This document shows, in pieces, positions 60,942 through 64,000 of a stretch of DNA of 64,000 bases. Within the stretch, counting starts at the first letter, position 1. Every line of letters begins with the position of its first letter. The position numbers were made by a program, and so were the translations under genes. This DNA is from CAZCSK01 sp964501265. Its GTDB lineage: Bacteria > Actinomycetota > CADDZG01 > JAHWKV01. Below the pieces are notes generated by a model. The model saw only the letters and a program-made list of their open reading frames with translations. It ran no database searches and had not been told where the DNA came from. The stretch lies in the NCBI GenBank assembly GCA_964501265.1, contig CAZCSK010000003.1, forward strand, positions 1 through 64,000, given 5' to 3'.

Positions 60942-62462
60942 ATGGAAAGTCGCGACGGTCCTCAGTTCCTTCTCGGCCGCTACCGGCTGGAGGAGGAGGT
61001 TGGGGCGGGCGGTATGGGGACCGTGGTACGGGGCCGAGACGAGTTGCTCGGCCGAACTGTGGCGGTCAAGTTGCTCAAGGACGAGTTCGCCCGCGATCCG
61101 AAGACGGTCGAGCGGTTCGCGAGGGAAGCTCGCATCGCCGCATCGCTCTCCCATCCGGGGATTGCCCCGGTCTATGACTTCGGCGAGGAAGATGGCCGGT
61201 CCTTCATCGTCATGGAGTACCTCGATGGCGAGGATCTCCGTTCCCTGATCGCTCGGGAGGGCCCGATAGATCCGACAACAGCCGCAGATATTGTCGCCCG
61301 CGCCGCTGAAGCCCTCGACCACGCGCATAGCAGCGGCGCGGTTCACCGAGACGTCAAGCCCGCCAACATATTCCTGACCCAGGGCGGCGAGGTGAAGGTA
61401 ACCGACTTTGGGATCGCACAAGCTGCTGACGAGGCCGCCGTTACAGCCACGGGAGCTTTCCTTGGAACGCTTCGATACGTCTCCCCCGAGCAGGCCAAGG
61501 GTGAACCGGCCACGCCGGCGAGCGACATCTATTCGCTCGGTTGCGTTCTCTTCGAATTACTTGTTGGTGCCCCTCCTTTCGAAGGGGCACCGGCCGCCCT
61601 CTCGATGGCCCACGTCTCGAAGACTCCGCCGCAGATCAGTGACTTCATAAAGGAGATCCCGGAGGGGATTAATGAGGTGGTGGCACGAGCGCTTGAGAAG
61701 GATCCAGCTGACCGATTTGAAACGGCGGAGGCGATGGCAGGCGCCCTGAGGGCCACCGCCGGCGACCCCACGTTGGAATCTCCCGTCGCGCCGGTGATCG
61801 ACGGCGCCCCCACTATCGCGATGTCTCTGGGCGACAAGACCCTGCAGCTTGAGCCAGAAGTGCAGCTGCAAAAGCAGGCGCTTCCGATAATTAAGCCAGC
61901 TTTTTCCTTATTCAGGCCGCAACTGCGCCGGGGCCGCAGCAAGCGCGTTTCCCGCTCTGTTCTAGCGGTTGCTGCGCTCGCCGGGGCTGTCTTAGTGGCG
62001 CTCGCGTTATCGGGGCCGCTCGGAGGAGGTGACTCGGGCTCGCTTCCCGAGTTCGTAGGCAAGCAGATCGAGGAGGCCCGACGATTGGCGGAGGACAGCA
62101 ACGTCAACTTGCAGGAAGTTTCGACCCCCTCCGAAGAGCCTGTCGGCAGAGTCCTTCGACAGGAGCCTGGGCCGGGCGCTGAAGTTCAGCCTGGCTTGAC
62201 CGTTCGGCTTTTCGTATCCACAGGCGTCCCCCTGATCCCAGTCCCCAACGTCGTAGGCAAAAACATCGAAGACGCCAAGAAGCAACTGGAAGATGCCGGA
62301 TTCAAAGCGACCGTCGTGGGCACGGTCGAGGGCGACCGCGACGGCATCGTGACCGCTCAGGATCCCCCGGGAGGAACCCCTGCCGCCAAGGACTCGACCG
62401 TTGGCCTTACGATTTCCGAGGAGGGAGACGGACACGGAAAGGGGCGGGGAGGGAAGGACTGA
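60942..62462 (+). CDS. PknB-type Ser/Thr kinase with two PASTA repeats
   Basis: 506 residues from ATG 60942. Kinase domain at about 13-275: glycine loop VGAGGMGTV, catalytic Lys in VAVKLLK, HRDVKPAN, DFG in VTDFGIA, and FLGTLRYVSPEQ. A membrane helix near 344-362 (VLAVAALAGAVLVALALSG) follows, then extracellular PASTA repeats at about 368-430 and 435-495 (VPNVVGKNIEDAKKQLEDAGF). PASTA domains bind muropeptides or lipid II, so the kinase couples wall synthesis to cytoplasmic phosphorylation. Most relatives have three or four PASTA units; two is short. No penicillin-binding protein or FtsW gene lies beside it. Confidence 0.93.
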   Translation: MESRDGPQFLLGRYRLEEEVGAGGMGTVVRGRDELLGRTVAVKLLKDEFARDPKTVERFAREARIAASLSHPGIAPVYDFGEEDGRSFIVMEYLDGEDLRSLIAREGPIDPTTAADIVARAAEALDHAHSSGAVHRDVKPANIFLTQGGEVKVTDFGIAQAADEAAVTATGAFLGTLRYVSPEQAKGEPATPASDIYSLGCVLFELLVGAPPFEGAPAALSMAHVSKTPPQISDFIKEIPEGINEVVARALEKDPADRFETAEAMAGALRATAGDPTLESPVAPVIDGAPTIAMSLGDKTLQLEPEVQLQKQALPIIKPAFSLFRPQLRRGRSKRVSRSVLAVAALAGAVLVALALSGPLGGGDSGSLPEFVGKQIEEARRLAEDSNVNLQEVSTPSEEPVGRVLRQEPGPGAEVQPGLTVRLFVSTGVPLIPVPNVVGKNIEDAKKQLEDAGFKATVVGTVEGDRDGIVTAQDPPGGTPAAKDSTVGLTISEEGDGHGKGRGGKD

Positions 62463-62463
62463 C

Positions 62464-63387
62464 TCAACTGGTCAGGACGTACTCGTTCCAATCGGAGTAC
62501 TTCTCGACCTCGCCCCGCACGCTTGCGAAGAAAATCTCTTGGATTTTCTTGGTCACCGCGCCTGGGTCCCCAAGATCGCGCTCGTCCACCGAGCGGATGG
62601 GCACCAGTTCGGCCGCGGTCCCGGTCATGAAAGCCTCATCGGCAGTGTAGAGGTCGGTGCGAACCAGGTTGGTCTCATGCACTCCAATGCCGAGGTCGCG
62701 AGCAATCGTCATGATCGAATCTCTCGTTATGCCGCCGAGCGGCCCCGCAGACAAAGGCGGGGTTAACAAAACCCCGTCGCGGACCACAAAGACGTTTTCC
62801 CCCGTCGCATCCGCGATGTACCCCTCCGAGTTGAGCATGATCGCCTCGTCGTAGCCACTCTTGATGGCTTCGACTTTGGCGAGGCCCGAGTTCAAGTACT
62901 GTCCGGTGGCCTTCGCGGCGGGCGGAAGGTTGTTGTGGTCGTAACGCCGCCACGAGGAGATCTTGGTTCGGACGCCCTTGGTGATGCCATCCTCTCCGAG
63001 ATACGCCCCCCATACCCAGCTGATGATCGCGACATTGACGGGCGCGACCAAGGGATTGAGCCCCATCTCGCCGTAACCGTGGTAGACGATCGGACGGATG
63101 TAACAAGATTTTAGTTCGTTAGCTCTAACTGTCTCTTTGGTCGCCTCGATGATCTGATCGACGCCGTACGGAAGGTCGATCATGTAGATCTTCGCCGAGC
63201 GCTTAAGGCGCTGGATGTGATCCGTCAATCTGAAGACGGCCGGACCCTTTTTTGTTTCGTAGGCCCTGATCCCCTCAAAAACTCCTGACCCGTAGTGCAG
63301 CGTATGGGTCAGAACATGAACTGTGGCTTTCTCCCACTCGACCAATTGGCCGTCCATCCATATGTATTTCGTTGGCGTAATTGGCAT
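62464..63387 (-). CDS. ilvE: branched-chain amino-acid aminotransferase
   Basis: 307 residues from ATG 63387, eight bases after GGGAGG; a TTG at 63393 is less likely. Fold-type IV PLP enzyme: HYGSGVFEGIRAYET, SCYIRPIVYHGYGEMG, catalytic Lys in PPAAKATGQYLNS, EAIMLNSEGYIADATGENVF, PLGGITRDSI and EAFMTGTAAELVPI. Transfers the amino group between glutamate and the branched-chain 2-oxo acids. It lies behind serA on the same strand with a 135-base gap, so it may have its own promoter. Confidence 0.95.
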   Translation of the reverse strand: MPITPTKYIWMDGQLVEWEKATVHVLTHTLHYGSGVFEGIRAYETKKGPAVFRLTDHIQRLKRSAKIYMIDLPYGVDQIIEATKETVRANELKSCYIRPIVYHGYGEMGLNPLVAPVNVAIISWVWGAYLGEDGITKGVRTKISSWRRYDHNNLPPAAKATGQYLNSGLAKVEAIKSGYDEAIMLNSEGYIADATGENVFVVRDGVLLTPPLSAGPLGGITRDSIMTIARDLGIGVHETNLVRTDLYTADEAFMTGTAAELVPIRSVDERDLGDPGAVTKKIQEIFFASVRGEVEKYSDWNEYVLTS

Positions 63388-63528
63388 CCTCAAATCCTCC
63401 CGGCGGTTAAGTCTTAATTGTAGTGCTAGTAGCTAGGTTTTTTCCCGTCGCGCATGAGTGCTCGAGAGCGCGACCCCCGTCCTCCGTGGCCCGTTGCGCG
63501 GTAGAGGGTCACGCCTCCCCGTTTCGGT

Positions 63529-64000
63529 TCATCCGACGCCAAGATCGATGAACTTGGCGTCTCTCGCGCCGATCGCTTCGACGATCTGCTGCAAAACGCC
63601 GGGGGGGATGGCGTCGTCAACGGTGAGACCCATAAGCGCCTCGCCGCCGATGTTCTCGCGGCTCACTTGCATGCTGGCTATGTTGATGCCTCCCTCCCCC
63701 AAAACCGATCCAACCTTCCCGATGACTCCGGGGCGGTCCTGATAGCGAAGGAAGCACATCAGCCGCTCGGGTGGCATATCGATGGTGTAGTCGTAGATGC
63801 CCACGATGCGCTCTGCGTCTTTTTTGCCCACTAAAGATCCTGCAACCGTGATGGTCCCCGCATCGGACTCGCCTCGAAGCATTATCACGTTGACGTAGTC
63901 GTGCGACCCCGCCGACTTGGTCTCTTTGACTTCTATGCCGCGCTCGGCCGCGACCAAAGGCGCATTCACATACGTGACCGGCTCATGCACGACCGACGAG
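63529..64000 (-). CDS. serA: D-3-phosphoglycerate dehydrogenase, C-terminal part (5' end outside window)
   Basis: About 157 codons to the stop at 63529-63531; the start is beyond the right edge. The visible part includes the intervening domain (PVTYVNAPLVAAERGIEVKETKS, VNVIMLRGES) and the C-terminal ACT domain (MCFLRYQDRPGVIGKVGSVLGEGGINIASMQVSR, then LMGLTVDDAIP). SerA starts serine synthesis from 3-phosphoglycerate, and the ACT domain is the usual serine-feedback site. Assigned from the C-terminal domains only. Confidence 0.9.
   Translation of the reverse strand, partial: SSVVHEPVTYVNAPLVAAERGIEVKETKSAGSHDYVNVIMLRGESDAGTITVAGSLVGKKDAERIVGIYDYTIDMPPERLMCFLRYQDRPGVIGKVGSVLGEGGINIASMQVSRENIGGEALMGLTVDDAIPPGVLQQIVEAIGARDAKFIDLGVG

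Noticed and set aside
1..64000. CRISPR array
   Set aside because: No regularly spaced 25-40 base repeats with unique spacers were seen; the only regular array has an 11-base period without spacers.

Overview
The window looks like chromosome of a G+C-rich, Gram-positive-type bacterium, most plausibly a deep-branching actinomycete (Actinomycetota), perhaps a metagenomic genome. The reasons are: a Tad/Flp pilus locus with no secretin, actinobacterial-type membrane-anchored LysM-BTAD and ECF-sigma regulators, a PknB-type kinase with PASTA repeats, a class-E-like LAxTG tail, many 4-bp ATGA/GTGA gene overlaps, and a conjugation module built on PrgI, VirB4, VirD4 and replication-relaxation proteins. 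This assignment is inference; no rRNA gene is present.

Layout. 1-4.4 kb: tail of an acyl-CoA dehydrogenase, two adjacent secreted/membrane proteins sharing an unrecognised domain, a crotonase and a small membrane protein. 4.7-8.3 kb: a GAF histidine kinase and two NarL-type response regulators. 8.3-20.2 kb: a surface/import locus with a secreted protein, a 1330-residue surface protein with three SpaA-like repeats, a membrane-anchored branched-chain amino-acid type binding protein, a single-chain LivH-LivM-LivG fusion, LivF and an M23 peptidase. Two copies of a structured leader element bracket this locus. 20.2-22.3 kb: O-antigen-ligase-like protein with TPRs. 22.4-26.8 kb: accessory island with an OLD-type ATPase/Toprim nuclease, a KTSC protein, a decayed XRE repressor, a coiled-coil YacP/NYN nuclease and an intact XRE repressor. 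27.1-28.5 kb: membrane-tethered ECF sigma factor and a small secreted protein.

28.7-39.0 kb: Tad pilus operon (cpaB, tadZ/cpaE, cpaF, tadB, tadC, flp, two tadE-like genes, tadG-like gene, two accessory envelope proteins, LysM-BTAD regulator). It is preceded by a second copy of a roughly 205-bp element that also lies behind the first response regulator at 7.4 kb. 39-42 kb: three minus-strand accessory genes, one with a palindromic operator. 42.1-53.5 kb: compact ICE-like module (sigma-like gene between two phased repeat arrays, VirB2-, VirB6-, PrgI-, VirB4-like proteins, an M15-like hydrolase, a zinc-ribbon protein, a VirD4 coupling protein, a replication-relaxation protein, and a large serine recombinase whose 3' end runs into tRNA-Glu). 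53.5-64 kb: housekeeping region with tRNA-Glu, tRNA-Gln, gltX, a FAH-family enzyme, a phosphotransferase, a heterodimeric ABC exporter, pknB, ilvE and the 3' part of serA.

How the parts may work together (inference): the two-component proteins and the paired leader elements suggest co-regulation of envelope proteins, and the duplicated element upstream of the Tad operon may link pilus expression to the same signalling. The OLD/KTSC/XRE/NYN island is the best candidate for an undescribed defence-like module. The phased repeat arrays are the strongest unexplained DNA-level signal.
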